Source: Polyodon spathula (taxonomy: Eukaryota > Chordata > Actinopteri > Acipenseriformes > Polyodontidae). Taken from it: a stretch of 64,000 bases of DNA. Shown in pieces: positions 52,540 through 62,925 of this stretch; positions within the stretch are counted from its first letter, which is position 1; each line of letters starts with the position of its first letter. The translations under genes were made by a program, and so were the position numbers. A model generated the notes under the pieces. That model was not told where the DNA came from and made no database searches. It saw only the letters and a program-made list of their open reading frames with translations. Where the stretch lies: NCBI RefSeq assembly GCF_017654505.1, contig NC_054540.1, forward strand, positions 43,252,054 through 43,316,053. Reading direction: 5' to 3'.

Positions 52540-53155
52540 AACGCTGCAGTACTGGTGCGCTTGCACCTCAAACACCTGGGTGATCGCCACCATACAAAAC
52601 GGTTACGTGCTTCATTTCTGCTTGGGACCTTCTTCCTTTCGATGCATCATGAATACTTTCATAACAGACTCTCTCCAGGCCTCTGTACTTCAAAAGGAAG
52701 TGGCTGCCTTGCTGTGCAAGCGAGCAATTCGTCTCATATACCCCACCGCCCACGGAGATGGGTACTACACAAGGTATTTTCTGGTACCGAAAAGGATGGT
52801 GGCTTTCGCCCCATCTTAGACCTGAGGCTCCTCAATGGGTTCTTAAAAGAAAGGAAATTTCAAATGCTGATGTACCATCATATCCTCCAGTCTATCCGGC
52901 TGGCCAACTGGTTCTCCACCGTGGACTTACAGGACGCATACTTTCACATTCCCATTCATCCAGAGCACAGTAAGCATTCCACTTCTCTTTTCAAGGAAGC
53001 GTTTACGAGTTTGTTGTGCTGCCATTCAGCCTATCCCTAGCTCCTCGTCGTTCTCAAAGTGCATGGGCTCTATCCTAGCTCCCCTGCGGCTGCAGGGGAT
53101 CAGAATAATAAATCTCGACGACTGGCTGATCTGTTTCCAGTTGTGAGTGGGAGCA
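52540..53155 (+). pseudogene. DIRS reverse transcriptase, N-terminal two thirds
   Basis: Pieces read WVIATIQNGYVLHF, FITDSLQASVLQKEVAALLCKRAI, YYTRYFLVPKRMV, then in the next frame LDLRLLNGFLKERKFQMLMYHHILQSIRLANWFSTVDLQDAYFHIPIHPEHSK. After more shifts comes a box reading NLDDWLI (normally YLDDW). The catalytic Asp pair is therefore still encoded, but the tyrosine before it has changed to Asn-Leu (IINLDDW). The sequence is lost after 53155. Confidence 0.85.
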
Positions 53156-53159
53156 CTGA

Positions 53160-54984
53160 GCTCACATGGCGGTCATGACAGCATCTGGCATCATGAATGT
53201 TTACTCTCTATAAAAGTGCACCTTGTTTCAAACAGAAAAAAACCACAGGCAATTTAGAAATAATGATTTTTAACTAGTTTTAACTATGTAGTGTGTTTAA
53301 TGTTGGTGTTTTTATGTATAAAATACATGGGATGTAAAGAACGGTTGTGAGCACAAGTGTTTAAAATGTATATTTTGTATTTAGGCACGAGGATTGCACA
53401 GCATTTCACGTGCAAGTAAAATAATATGTGAGCACAGGGAATTGCACTTTTATTAATTCACATGCAGTTGTTCCGAGACTCCAATTGAATGATTGATTAG
53501 CAATCGAGCCTCGGTACAGCTGCATAAAAGCTGCATGTTTTCACTCACTCGGGGTTGTGTGTTCGGTGAGTGGAGAACAGGATTGGAGACGGAGGTTAGA
53601 ATAGTAAGAATAGTTAAAATACAAGCTCACCGTGTTTTGTCTGTGTAGTCTATTTTGTTTGTCTCTTTATTTTGGCGAAAGTGCCATGTCCTGTGTTTGT
53701 TTTTCTTGCAACCTTTTATTTTCTGCTAATCGGTACCAATCGCTCAGCTTCACCAAACTCCATCGCTCTGTTGTTTATATCCTGGTTCCTAGTTTCTGGT
53801 CTGGCATCACCCACTGCAGCCGTCTTTGTGACAAGCACACATGGATAAGTAAAGACAACACATAATAGATATTTTAAATCTAATAGCTATAGGCAACTCT
53901 TGATAGATTAAGAATTATATATTTACCCTTGTTGAGCTTGAAGAAAGGTTTTAAGAACAGGAATGCTTCAAAGTTTTGCAAGTCCAGTTGTAAAAAAAGT
54001 CCATTAATGTGGAGTTTCGTTGCAATTTGTTAAATTTCCAAGAACAATGTGTGAAGCATTTCTTTTAAAATCCCACATAGAAAGTCAATTGCAGTAAATC
54101 CTCTTGAAAGTTATTGTCTTTTGATTCTAGTTCAATTCAAAGTTTAGTTCCAAGGCAGATCGAAGTTCTTAAGTTGAAGAAGGTTTTCTCCAACAAGGCA
54201 TCTTCTGTAGTTCCAGATATATAGATGATTCCTCAAAGAATAGGTCCAGAATAGATCCTGAATGGATGGAAAAATCAAGACCCAGAAATCATTCGATTTC
54301 CAGTCTTTTAAAATTGGCATGAGATGGGTGTTCTAAGACACCAGCCAATCATTTGAGATTGACTCAAAATGTAACCTCATTGGCAGTTGTCCTTAGAAAA
54401 AGGTGTGTCCTTGATCTTCAATGAATTCTTGTCCATGTCTTGGATAAGGCTGTCCATCAAATATCTTCTTAAAAGGTAACTTAAGAAAAGTCTATTTTAT
54501 TAATAACTCCACTGTGTTCCTTCCTATCTCTATAAAACCTTCATATTTATGTTGCCCACAAAAAGATGAATAACTCCATACCTTATTATATATGGCTACT
54601 CAGAGCCTGAGTAACACAAATTATATTTACAGATTTAACCATGTATGTGCCAAATATCATTGTAAGGCACAAAACAAATATTTCCAATCCTTAATATCAT
54701 ACCGACAGTTATCAAAATACAATTTGACAGACAGCAATCATCATAATGTGTATAGTGTTTGGTATTGTTAGCTTAAGAAATTTATGAACAAAATGTTAGT
54801 GTTAATCTTGTATTTAGAAAGTTTTAGGAAAACTATGTATACTCATGTAAACATTTTAAAGGTTTGCTGAATAGAAGTTTGCTGGTAGGTCACCTTCCAC
54901 CTTGAAGGTGTATTTAGCACCTATCTCTGCTTGTATGCCCCCATAGATTCAATGTTTCTGAGTGCACATTTTTTGGCTACCCAT
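53160..54984. other. Inserted interval inside the DIRS, includes a probable LTR
   Basis: It holds an LTR-like part at about 53345-53832 and otherwise unassigned AT-rich DNA (53870-54984) with no recognisable coding frames. Confidence 0.5.
53345..53832 (+). repeat. LTR-like segment (solo LTR candidate)
   Basis: The layout matches other LTRs in the window: an AT-rich upstream part, a TATA-like cagctgcataaaagctgcat at 53517, ctcggggttgtgtgttcggt, gagtggagaacaggattgga, a T-rich stretch and an end in gcatcacccactgcagccg. No clear TG/CA ends or target duplication were found. No pol follows. Confidence 0.4.
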
Positions 54985-55570
54985 TTTCTTAAAGCACTCG
55001 GCGATTACGCCTTCCTAGGAGGAGCCTTAATGTTGTACTGGAGGCTCTCATAAGGGCCCAGTTTGAGTCTATACACTCCATACAGCTGAAGTACCTGTCT
55101 ATGAAGACAGCCTTCGTCTTGGCTATCACCCCCGCTAAGCGGGTCAGTGAGCTACAGGCACTGTCTGTGCACAGATCCTGCATGCATATTGGGAGGATGG
55201 CAGCAGGGTGTCTGCGCACTTACCCTGCTTTCCTCCCCAAGGTGATCACAGTCTTCCATGTTAATCAGTCTGCAAAATTGAAGTCCTTCCATCCACCTCT
55301 GTTTGCTTCAACAGAGGATGAGAGATTAAATTGCAGGCATTGAGATACTGCGTACATAGGACAAGAGCTCTGTGTCAATCTGACCACTCTTCGTCTGTAA
55401 CGGGACACGGGACCCTAGGACAGACCCTTTCTAAGCAGTGTCTGTCACATTGGATTGTGGATACAGTCTCTACAACATATAATAGTGCTGGCTTGCCCCC
55501 ACCTAGTAGGGTAGCCGCACACTCCATTAGAGGGTTGGCTACATTTTGGGCCCACATTACAATTTTCCCT
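54985..55570 (+). pseudogene. DIRS tyrosine recombinase fragment
   Basis: Frames read MKTAFVLAITPAKRVSELQALSVHRSC, GCLRTYPAFLPKVITVFHVNQSAKLKSFHPPLFAS, LRYCVHRTRALCQSD, and SKQCLSHWIVDTVSTTYNSAGLPPPSRVAAHSIRGLATFWA. The HSIRG block replaces HSTRG of other copies, and the sequence is broken near 55330 and 55570. The catalytic Tyr region is missing. Strand and position suit the RT at 52540. Confidence 0.82.
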
Positions 55571-55904
55571 TCCCAGTCCAATGTCAGACCCTGTCCGACA
55601 TCATTAAAAAGATATAAAGCACAGGTCTGTAGCAATTTTTTCTCTGGAAAAAGCCAAGAAAACCTTTCAATGGTTGAGTGAGACCGACAGGGTCCGAATG
55701 AAGCCAAAAATAAAAAAGGGCGTATCTCATAGCCCTATACACCATAGAGATAGGACATAGCTGCTTCTGCATCCAGCGCTCAAAGAATATCACGGATATT
55801 TGCAGAGCTTTCTGGATGTTATAGTAATAAAATAATGACTTGGATCGCATTATTGAGATGTTTTATTAAAACGACTGATCAGGAGAGAATTTATCAGTAT
55901 GCAC

Positions 55905-56030
55905 GTCTATAAAGAGGTATGGGAAAAATACAACAAACAAGGGGTGGTGCTTGGCTGGAGATATAGTACTGAGTGTCCTTTCAAGGTTCAATGCCTTTTA
56001 AACCTGTTTTACTCTGAAAAAAAATATTTT
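55905..56030. repeat. Dispersed repeat shared with 48217-48345
   Basis: The complement of this segment matches 48217-48345 closely (for example ttttcagagtaaaacaggtt, then aggacactcagtact and atacctctttatagatgt), so an L2-like LINE end was copied here in opposite orientation. Confidence 0.7.
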
Positions 56031-56979
56031 AAGAGAGTAAAATAGACAGCGTGTGTGAAAATAAATTGAATCTGAGGTGCCTGACAAACACTGAATAAGG
56101 ACTGTAAAGGGTTAAAGTGGTAGACCCTGCCTTGCCTTCTGTAGGCACAAGGGTCTTTGAGGGTGTAAGTTCACATCACTAACCTTTGAGTTAGACAGTG
56201 CTTGTGTGTCACTGTGGCTGGTGATTGTGAACAGGTGATGCAGTGCAGGAGTAATCACAGACATTGTAGTGGTTTTATTTATAATCCAGGTCTGGCAACC
56301 AAATAATAAATCCCGGCAATACACAACGATGTATATTGCATGGAGGTAAAAAAAGGGTTACCATCCCAAACAATAATCACAAACTTATCTGCCCCACAAT
56401 AATATTGTACCACCAATAATATTGTATTGTCACCAGTCCTGGGAGCGTGCAGTCGTGCTCATGGTGGGTGATAAACAATGTTATTTTGTGACTATTGGTG
56501 CAGTGATGATCTGGCTTGTGCTGGCCCAAGGCGACAGCTCTGGATACGTGTTAGCGGTCTGGTGGTTCAATAAACACAGACAGGTGCTAGCAGACAATAC
56601 AAACAAATACAACACTCACAAATATTCTTTTGCATTCTCTTTTTATTTCTCCGGCAGTCACTAGTGCAGCTCTGTCAGATCTTCCAGGTTAAAGCACAAA
56701 CCCAAGTGAAGGAAAAGATTACTGATTCTCCGGACCCTTTGGCAAATGATTGCAGCTGCTTTTATTGCTTGCAGTTGCTACCTCATTTACCTTCCACGTC
56801 AATACGTTCCTGCAAGAGTCTGGCCTTCATCCAGGCTGACCGACTTCCCGATCCTGGAAATGAACTGTCAGGCCAGCCTGTCTCAGGACTTTCCCTTTTG
56901 CTATTTTCTGCCCTCACAGGTCAGAAGGGAGATTTCCAACCAGAACTCATTATATTTCCATCACAGTCTCTCATATGCT
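56031..56979. other. Unassigned interval, possibly antisense LTR debris
   Basis: It has ORFs without motifs. Parts such as gtttattattt-like T-rich blocks and the end at a DIRS terminal repeat suggest retroelement debris, but I could not place LTR ends. Confidence 0.35.
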
Positions 56980-57115
56980 GCCGTTCCTTCTCCCTCGCGA
57001 TGGCTCTGGTATACATTACCCCACGTTATGTCATTGGTGGTTATCTTCAAATTTAAAGGGAACCTTCGGTTACTTACCGTAACCCAGGTTCCCTAAAAGA
57101 ACAGTTATTATAGAG

Positions 57116-57780
57116 ACCTTGAATTCAAAACTGCTAACGATCCATGAATCTCAATTTAGTTGCCATGATTAATTTTTGTCCCTGTCTTACTCATGCTTGG
57201 CACAGCTTTGCTATAAGCAGGCAAAAGCAGGGTTACCAGTTAATTATATTCCTTCAGTAAATCTACTGTATATTAAAGTTATTAAATACAGTCTGTACTA
57301 TATTTTCTTATTTTCAAACTCAACAGTTCTTCTGTTTTAATAAAACATTTACACTTATAGTCTGTTTGAATTATTCTAGAATACCTGTGTTTAGCTTAAA
57401 GACTACTTTCAGAACAAGCTTACTTCTTTTTTTAAATAAGAAACTTGACTGGGGACACATTCTTGAGCCAATTAAACTAAATGCTTTTTTGCTGTCTCTT
57501 CAGTTTCCCTGTAACAAGACTTGTTACAGTAAACAGTAAACATTACACAGTCGAATACTTACTGTATATTTCAACTTTTACTCACACATCTTGACTTAGG
57601 GCGATGTTGTGTCTGCTTACTAAAATTGACCACTATGTGGCACTGGATCTTTAGTTGCCTTTGAAAGGAAGTCCAGCATCTGGGATGTAAGATGGTGGAT
57701 TGAAAATAAAGTTTGAGTTTTGAGTTCACTGCTTTGTCCTTCAACAATTACATAGGTACAAATAATAGAGTGGTTAAATA
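57116..57780. other. Unassigned interval
   Basis: No gene or element ends seen. It ends at the SINE-like tRNA-derived segment. Confidence 0.5.
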
Positions 57781-57784
57781 GAAG

Positions 57785-57905
57785 GCTATGTGGTCTGGTG
57801 GATAAGGAAATGGTCTTGTAACCAGACGGTCCCTGGTTAAAATCGCGGTTCACTCACTGATTCACTGTGTGACCTTGAGCAAGTCACTTATCCACCTCCA
57901 CCTTT
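57785..57905 (+). ncRNA. tRNA-derived SINE (5' part)
   Basis: It begins ggctatgtggtctggtggat, which includes an A-box-like TGGTCTGGTGG, followed by a B-box-like GGTTAAAATCG at 57838. It then enters cactgtgtgaccttgagcaa, a sequence shared with the conserved core of tRNA-derived vertebrate SINEs. The 3' part is missing or diverged after 57905. SINEs are transcribed by RNA polymerase III from the A and B boxes. Confidence 0.65.
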
Positions 57906-58043
57906 CACAATAAGCCAGTGACCAAAAGATACGCCTGGACTGCTGGGGCTTTTTATATCACATGGGTAAGTCTCTCACAACCTTTGATATACCTTGACCT
58001 GTAGGAGAGCGTCCTTTCTGAATAGGGAGAGTGTGGCCTCCTA

Positions 58044-58740
58044 CTACTGAATCCTATCTTCCGATAGTGAGGCAAGTATGATCACAGAGTTCAGTTTGAT
58101 CCCCAGGAACACTGTGGACTGAGATGGAACGAAGTTGTTCTTCTGCTGATGTATTGAGAGCCTTAACTTCGTCACATGATCTATGACATGTTTTGTGTGC
58201 ACCACTGCACGTGCTTTTGAATGCGCACAAACTAGCCAATCGTCCAGATAGTTCAGGATCCGAATACCCTGCAGCCCGAGTGGAGCCAGTGCTGCATCCA
58301 TGCACTTTGAAAAAGTGTGGGGCACCAGCGAGAGGCCAAAAGGCAGCACACAGAATTCATACGCATTGCCTTGAAAGGCGAAGCGCAGATATTTTCTTTG
58401 CGCGGGATGGATTGGGATGTGAAAGTAGGTGTCTTGCAGGTAAATCGATGTGAACCAGTCGCCCAGTTGGATGGATTGGATGATACGCTGTGCTGTCAAC
58501 ATGTTGAACTTCCTTTGTTTGAGGGAAAGTTGAGGACCTTGAGGTCCATAATTGGTCTGAAACCGCCGTCCCTTTTGGGCACCAGGAAGTACCTGAAGTA
58601 AAAGCCGCTGAGGGTATCGCTTGGGCTTACCAAGTGTACAGCGGTCTTCCTTTGAAGATTGGCGATCTGCTGTTGAAAGAGTATCACCCTCACTGGTTCG
58701 ACGGTGGTGAGATCCATGTCTCATTGTAGATAGCATCCAG
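58044..58740 (-). pseudogene. DIRS reverse transcriptase, with YLDDW box
   Basis: The N-terminal pieces SGFYFRYFLVPKRDGGFRPIMDLKVLNF lie in one frame (58496-58717). A shift to another frame gives LKQRKFNMLTAQRIIQSIQLGDWFTS, LQDTYFHIPIHPAQRKYLRFAFQGNAYEFCVLPFGLSLVPHTFSKCMDAALAPLGLQGIRILNYLDDWLV. The YLDDW box is intact. The thumb follows (TVFLGIKLNSVIILASLSEDRI) and the sequence ends at about 57975. This is the best-preserved DIRS RT core in the window. Confidence 0.88.
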
Positions 58741-59093
58741 GAGTCCTGGGTGCAGCCTTGCCATGGGTCATTGCCGTTGGTCAGTCCGGTTGTGGGAGGG
58801 TTTGGTGGCAACCAGGGCCCCTCAGGGACGGTCTCCCTTGGGCTTGGGAGAGGGCTGGTCTTTCTTAGGCCCCGGCCTCGGTCTGTAACTGGATAATCGG
58901 TTATCCCTGCCCTGCGGTGGTCCCCTGCCGCTGGCTCTGCCTCTGCCTCTGCCTGCTTGTCTACTCTGGGGAGGAGAATGATGTTCGGACCCTTCCACCC
59001 CAGCAGGCTGTAAATGCCACCTTGGGTGCTGACGTTAAGCTGGAAAGCACGAAAACTTGGAGGCAACCTCCGTGGCCTCATGGGACCTCTCAA
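58741..59093 (-). pseudogene. DIRS gag-RT linker region
   Basis: The open frame reading from 59093 starts in the end of Gag (MRGPMRPRRLPPSFRAFQLN) and runs in-frame into RT-region sequence, but the first RT blocks are in another frame. It may be an artefact of two frameshifts rather than a genuine fusion. Confidence 0.5.
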
Positions 59094-59309
59094 GGCTCAC
59101 CTCAATGGTCGCTCAAAAAGTCTGCCTCAGTGTAATGGGGACATCCAGTAGCGCCACCTTCTCGGTCTCCACGACCTTGGCTTGTGTCAGTCACAAATGC
59201 TGGCGGGCGGCCACCATTACCGCCAGCGTCCTCCCTGATGCCTGACATAACTTCCCCATTAGGTCGGTCATCGTCTTAGCTACCGCCTAGAACTCCTCCG
59301 TGTCCATTT

Positions 59310-59714
59310 CTATAGCTCTTTCCTGTAGTCTTCTGTCAACTGGTTCTGGTAGAGCACCAGTACGGCCATGGCATTTGCTGCTCGGACCGACAGTGCTGCC
59401 GATGCATAAGCTTTTTTGATCGCCTGCATGGAGAAGGGGAGCGGTGTCCGAGCGGCAACCACTTGTCCCTTGGTGAGCGTCCCCTCAAGTGGTACCACCC
59501 CGGCGGTGACCATCTCGTCTCCCCTGAGAGGTGTCTGCGCCTCTGTACCGGTGGTGGGGAAGGGCAGAGTGACCCAGATGAGCGTGAGAGCTCCCTGGTC
59601 ACTGTAGCAGGTGGGAATCCTGGATGACCTCTGCGGAGGTTCTTGGACCATGGATCTCATTCTCCCATGGCTGGATGACAGAGACTCTGTTGGGGTAGGG
59701 CTGCTGTCTGTCAC
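59310..59714 (-). pseudogene. DIRS Gag central part
   Basis: It reads SSHGRMRSMVQEPPQRSSRIP, then a Pro/Thr-rich linker, then MQAIKKAYASAALSVRAANAMAVLVLYQNQLTEDYRK. The last block equals the segment ANAMAILVLYQNQLAERLQ at 41487-41873. The frame continues from the zinc-binding part at 59711 with a small overlap. Confidence 0.75.
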
Positions 59715-59968
59715 TTAATTCTCCTCAAGAACTTCCTACAGGGAGAGCAGTCCAGCTTACCTGCCAGTGCTTTGGCCGAGTGTTCTGGCCCTAGGCATCT
59801 GGCGCAGGACCTGTGCTCTCTCTGCCTTGGCAGCTTCGCTGCGCACTGGTCACACTGGTGGAACCGAGAGAAGGACCCAGTCGACTCGATCGACATGGCT
59901 TTGTAGGTGAAGCTGCTGCACTCGGTGCTGATAGTAACGTGGTCTGTAGACACTTTAGAGCGATTCAC
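59711..59968 (-). pseudogene. DIRS Gag N-terminal zinc-binding domain
   Basis: It reads SFSRFHQCDQCAAKLPRQREHRSCARCLGPEHSAKALAGKLDCSPCRKF. Three CxxC pairs and an intervening His are all present, an arrangement seen at the N-terminus of DIRS Gag proteins and in decayed form in the palindrome at 742 and 1143. It is the most complete version here. The frame is open, but the downstream gene is broken. Confidence 0.8.
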
Positions 59969-59974
59969 CGGTGC

Positions 59975-60200
59975 TGAATTAGTCGATGCCGGGATCGGTG
60001 TCGAGGGGAGTGCTGTCGGTGCCGAGTCGGTGTAGAGTCAATCGGCGGCAAGGTCGTTGCCGAAGTGTAGTGTATTTGTTGCCGGGCTGTAGACGGTGCT
60101 GAAGTTATTCACCGGTGCTGAATCAGTCAGTGCCAGGATCGGCGTTGAAAAGAGCGATGCCAGGGTATGCAGCCGATTCACTTGGCTTGGTCACCGAGGG
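59975..60200 (-). repeat. Degenerate CG-rich repeat leader of the DIRS gag
   Basis: The plus strand shows irregular copies of gtgctgaa...gtcgatgccgggatcggtg and gccgagtcggtg. The same kind of leader (tcgacgctcggtgcat) precedes the Gag fragments in the palindrome at 1-1576. It is unusual that it is so rich in CpG in an AT-rich window. Confidence 0.55.
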
Positions 60201-60639
60201 CAAGCGCAGCAGCGCTAGGAAAGCCAGAGGCTTGAGGGGGGGGTTAGACCCGAGCTGTGTTTTTTTTTTTGTTTTTTTTGGTTGCTGTGACCGATTAAAT
60301 CTGCGTAGAGGACAATGCCACAAGCCCGCTGAGTCTCCTTACAGCACCACAACAGCTCCTCACACGGTATATCAACTACATGAGACCTCATGCAGTGAAA
60401 AAAGAGTACTGGCCGCCGCCAAAATCAGAAGAGGGGTTGAAACTAGCTCCATTCAGTAAACTGACATGAGAATTAGTCGATAGCATTCTTTAGCAATGCT
60501 CAAAAGCGCGATTTTAACCATGGAATATATATTTATTTATTTGTGGGTAAAACCCAACAAACCAGCCAATTTCGGTTCAAGAAAGCAAATGCAATCTGAC
60601 CTATCTCAGTGAGATGAGAGAGAAAATGGCGATATGCTA

Positions 60640-60765
60640 CTGTGAGGATGTCCCTCTTCAACAAGAGGTAGGAGGGACTTCTCAGTGATTGACAGTCAGA
60701 GAGGCTCTTCCCATTCAGTAATGGTTGTCATTTGATTTGAAAGGGAACGGTAATTTTTGTCTCCA
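60640..60765. repeat. DIRS terminal repeat of the antisense element
   Basis: It contains caagaggtaggagggacttc, aggctcttcccattcagtaa and tggttgtcatttgatttgaa, matching the complement of 39255-39420 and 39525-39560. It defines the 5' end of the antisense element. Confidence 0.75.
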
Positions 60766-61425
60766 GTCATGCAATAGATGGTTTGATACTCTGTAATTCA
60801 GTAACTTTTTTTTGTTTTTTTTGTTTTTTTTAATAATGACATCTAAGACTTGCTGTAAAGTCCTACTTTGTACTGGTCTATTCATTTTAACTCGAAAATA
60901 AGTATTTTTACAGCAGTTGATAGATAAATCACGTCTGAAAATGTCTCCTGTAGCTATTCAAAACAAGCGCGAAGATCTCAAGTTCAGCAGCACTAAGCCA
61001 AACCCACTGTTTTTACTGAGTCAAAATGACAGCTGTGGTAGTTCTAGGTATAACTTATTATATATCCATCCTTTTCTGCAACCCTGGGTCCACTGAAGAT
61101 GGTTTGAGTTGTTTAATATAAATATTTAGGAAAAATCAAAAAAGCACAGATGCCTAGCTGCCAAATCAGTGGAGAAAAATGCATTTAAAAAATGTGCTGC
61201 AACAAAGACCGCTCAAGTAGTTCTAGTGCTAATTATCCTAACTTTTTCCCCCGGAGTTTGGTACAAGGCATGTCTTCATGAAAAGTTGTGGTGTACAATT
61301 CAGCACTGACATTTGCAGTTATATTCTGTATGCATGATTCATCCTGTAGTATAGACGGAAGCTTTTGTGTGGTGCTGTGGGCACCAAAATAAACTACAGC
61401 AAATCAACATGCCTGCATTTCTGAT

Positions 61426-61478
<53 letters not shown>

Positions 61479-62009
61479 TAATAAATAATAATAATAAATA
61501 AATAAATAAATAAATAAAACAGTTTCCTATGTGAGACAATTTCTGCAATTGCCTGTTCAGAATAGTGAGTTCTATAATAATTTCAGGGAATGCAAAAATG
61601 GGGAATCATAGGGTTAGTGATTAAACCTGTTAGTTTATGATTTTAAAATAGTGTAGTGCTGGATATAAAGATGTACTCAAAATAAAATAAAGTAGGTGAG
61701 TAGAACACGTTCTTATTACGTACTGTTTCATACATGCTAACATTCTGACAATTAAATACAGTTCAATATTGAACACTTGATTTGATATGTTTTATGTCTA
61801 TAAATCACAGTTAAATTAACGTTTGGAGAGGGGGGCCCACAATAAGGTACAGCAATGGGGCCCATCTTCTTCTTCCTCCGCCACTGGTGAGAGAGCAATG
61901 GTAACTTGGGATAGAACTAAGGCTGATGCTGAGGAGGCTGTGTTTAGCACTGCCTCCCCAAAACCCACAGTCTAGCACTCTGGGTTTTCAATAGCCCTGT
62001 ATCTGCAAT
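60766..62009. other. Unassigned interval
   Basis: It includes a T-run near 60806-60830, an AAT microsatellite at 61427-61517, and AT-rich DNA with no coding motifs. Confidence 0.5.
61427..61517. repeat. AAT/AAAT microsatellite
   Basis: About 20 AAT units passing into AAAT units. Confidence 0.95.
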
Positions 62010-62445
62010 ACATGCGCAGAGGAGCTAAGTTGTCTGTAAAAGTTCCACAGTTCAACCCGACAAAAAAGGATAATCATATAGAAGACTTCATCGCTACCAC
62101 TAGAGGTTTTGTTAAATCGGCTGGAATTTTAGAAGAGGGGCAATTTGTAATTTCTTTACCAGAAGAAACGCAAAATAACTTTGCGAAATTATGTCAGGAG
62201 TTAATAAAGAAATAATCCCCTTTTTCCAACCCAGGTGTAGCTCTAACTAGGGCTTAGAATATGAAATGTAGGGAAAAGGAAGAGCCTCTTGACTTTTACG
62301 ATGAGCTTAAGCGTACATACCAAGCAGGTTGTTTGTCCCGGTGAGGATCCCGATAAAATGATACAGTTTAGACAATTATATTTGAACAGCTTCCATCCAG
62401 TGATAGGAGAGTTAGCCAGTTTGGCTGTGAATTCTGCATCCGTGT
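62010..62445 (+). pseudogene. LTR-retroelement Gag-like fragment
   Basis: Open frame pieces read VKVPQFNPTKKDNHIEDFIATTRGFVKSAGI, then NFAKLCQELIKK with a stop. Further frames give REKEEPLDFYDELKRTYQAG (a major-homology-region-like block) and IQFRQLYLNSFHPVIGELASL. This is the capsid-type end of a Gag from an LTR retroelement of uncertain clade. It is cut at 62446 by an antisense LTR. No RT of this element is visible in the window. Confidence 0.5.
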
Positions 62446-62925
62446 GGCAAAGTGGTGAGTGGATACAGGTTAGTGCAGTGCAGTGCAGGTACAAATCACA
62501 CAGACAATTATGAACACGTGCAAAGGTGTTTATTGAAATGATTACAATGTCTAGAGCCTTGTGGCAAACACCTGTAAATAATAGATGATGGAAGTGATAC
62601 ATCGGCGTGTATAATCAGTTTGTATAATCGGGTTTGACCCGCAACCAAAAGTTTATTTTTTTCACCCACAGAAAAACACAAAGATACAGGCACAGTTCCT
62701 ACGGTGCATGAATTACGTGCTTGTGGTGCAAAGACAGTTCCTACTGAATGCCATGCCGTTTCCCATTCAGGTCATTGAGTTCGTGTACCGTAGTTCAGTC
62801 CCTTTTCTAGCCGGCCAACTTCCACCTATCCACGGTAATAAAGTGTAAAGCCTTTTAGTCCAGGGTACTCTGTTCCATTTATCTAGTATCCTTTCAGGTC
62901 AGGAGGGAAATCTAACACCAAGCAT
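62446..62925 (-). repeat. 3' LTR of the antisense Gypsy element
   Basis: On the minus strand it would start near 62923 (tgttagatttccctcctgac) and end at 62446 (complement reads cactttgccaca). The end resembles the CTGCCACA terminus of the element at 2626. T-rich blocks and a tttaataaag-like signal are in the middle. The opposite LTR lies outside the window. Confidence 0.55.

Larger units (their letters stand above)
51650..57115 (+). mobile_element. DIRS element in plus orientation, broken by other inserts
   Basis: The left end carries caattcaaagacgaccacc-type terminal sequence at 51650, comparable to the complement of 60700-60760. It is followed by a weak gag-like region, an RT (52540-53150) and a YR (54985-55570). 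The right terminal repeat is at about 56980-57115 (ggtggttatcttcaaattta, then gggttacggtaagtaac-type sequence in complement). Two foreign segments interrupt it, 53160-54980 and 55575-56975. Whether all parts belong to one element is inferred from order, strand and terminal repeats. Confidence 0.6.
57970..60765 (-). mobile_element. DIRS element, antisense, 3'-truncated
   Basis: Reading the minus strand from 60765 down: terminal repeat (60640-60765), a repeat-rich leader (59975-60200), gag (59968-58741), RT (58740-57975), then a break. RNase H and YR are absent. Sequence relatedness to the copy at 39223-42545 is clear (same Gag blocks, same terminal motif gtaatggttgtcat). Confidence 0.88.

Noticed and set aside
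57785..57905. Functional tRNA gene
   Set aside because: It has A- and B-box-like sequences but no cloverleaf fit with a 3' acceptor half, and it continues into a SINE core.
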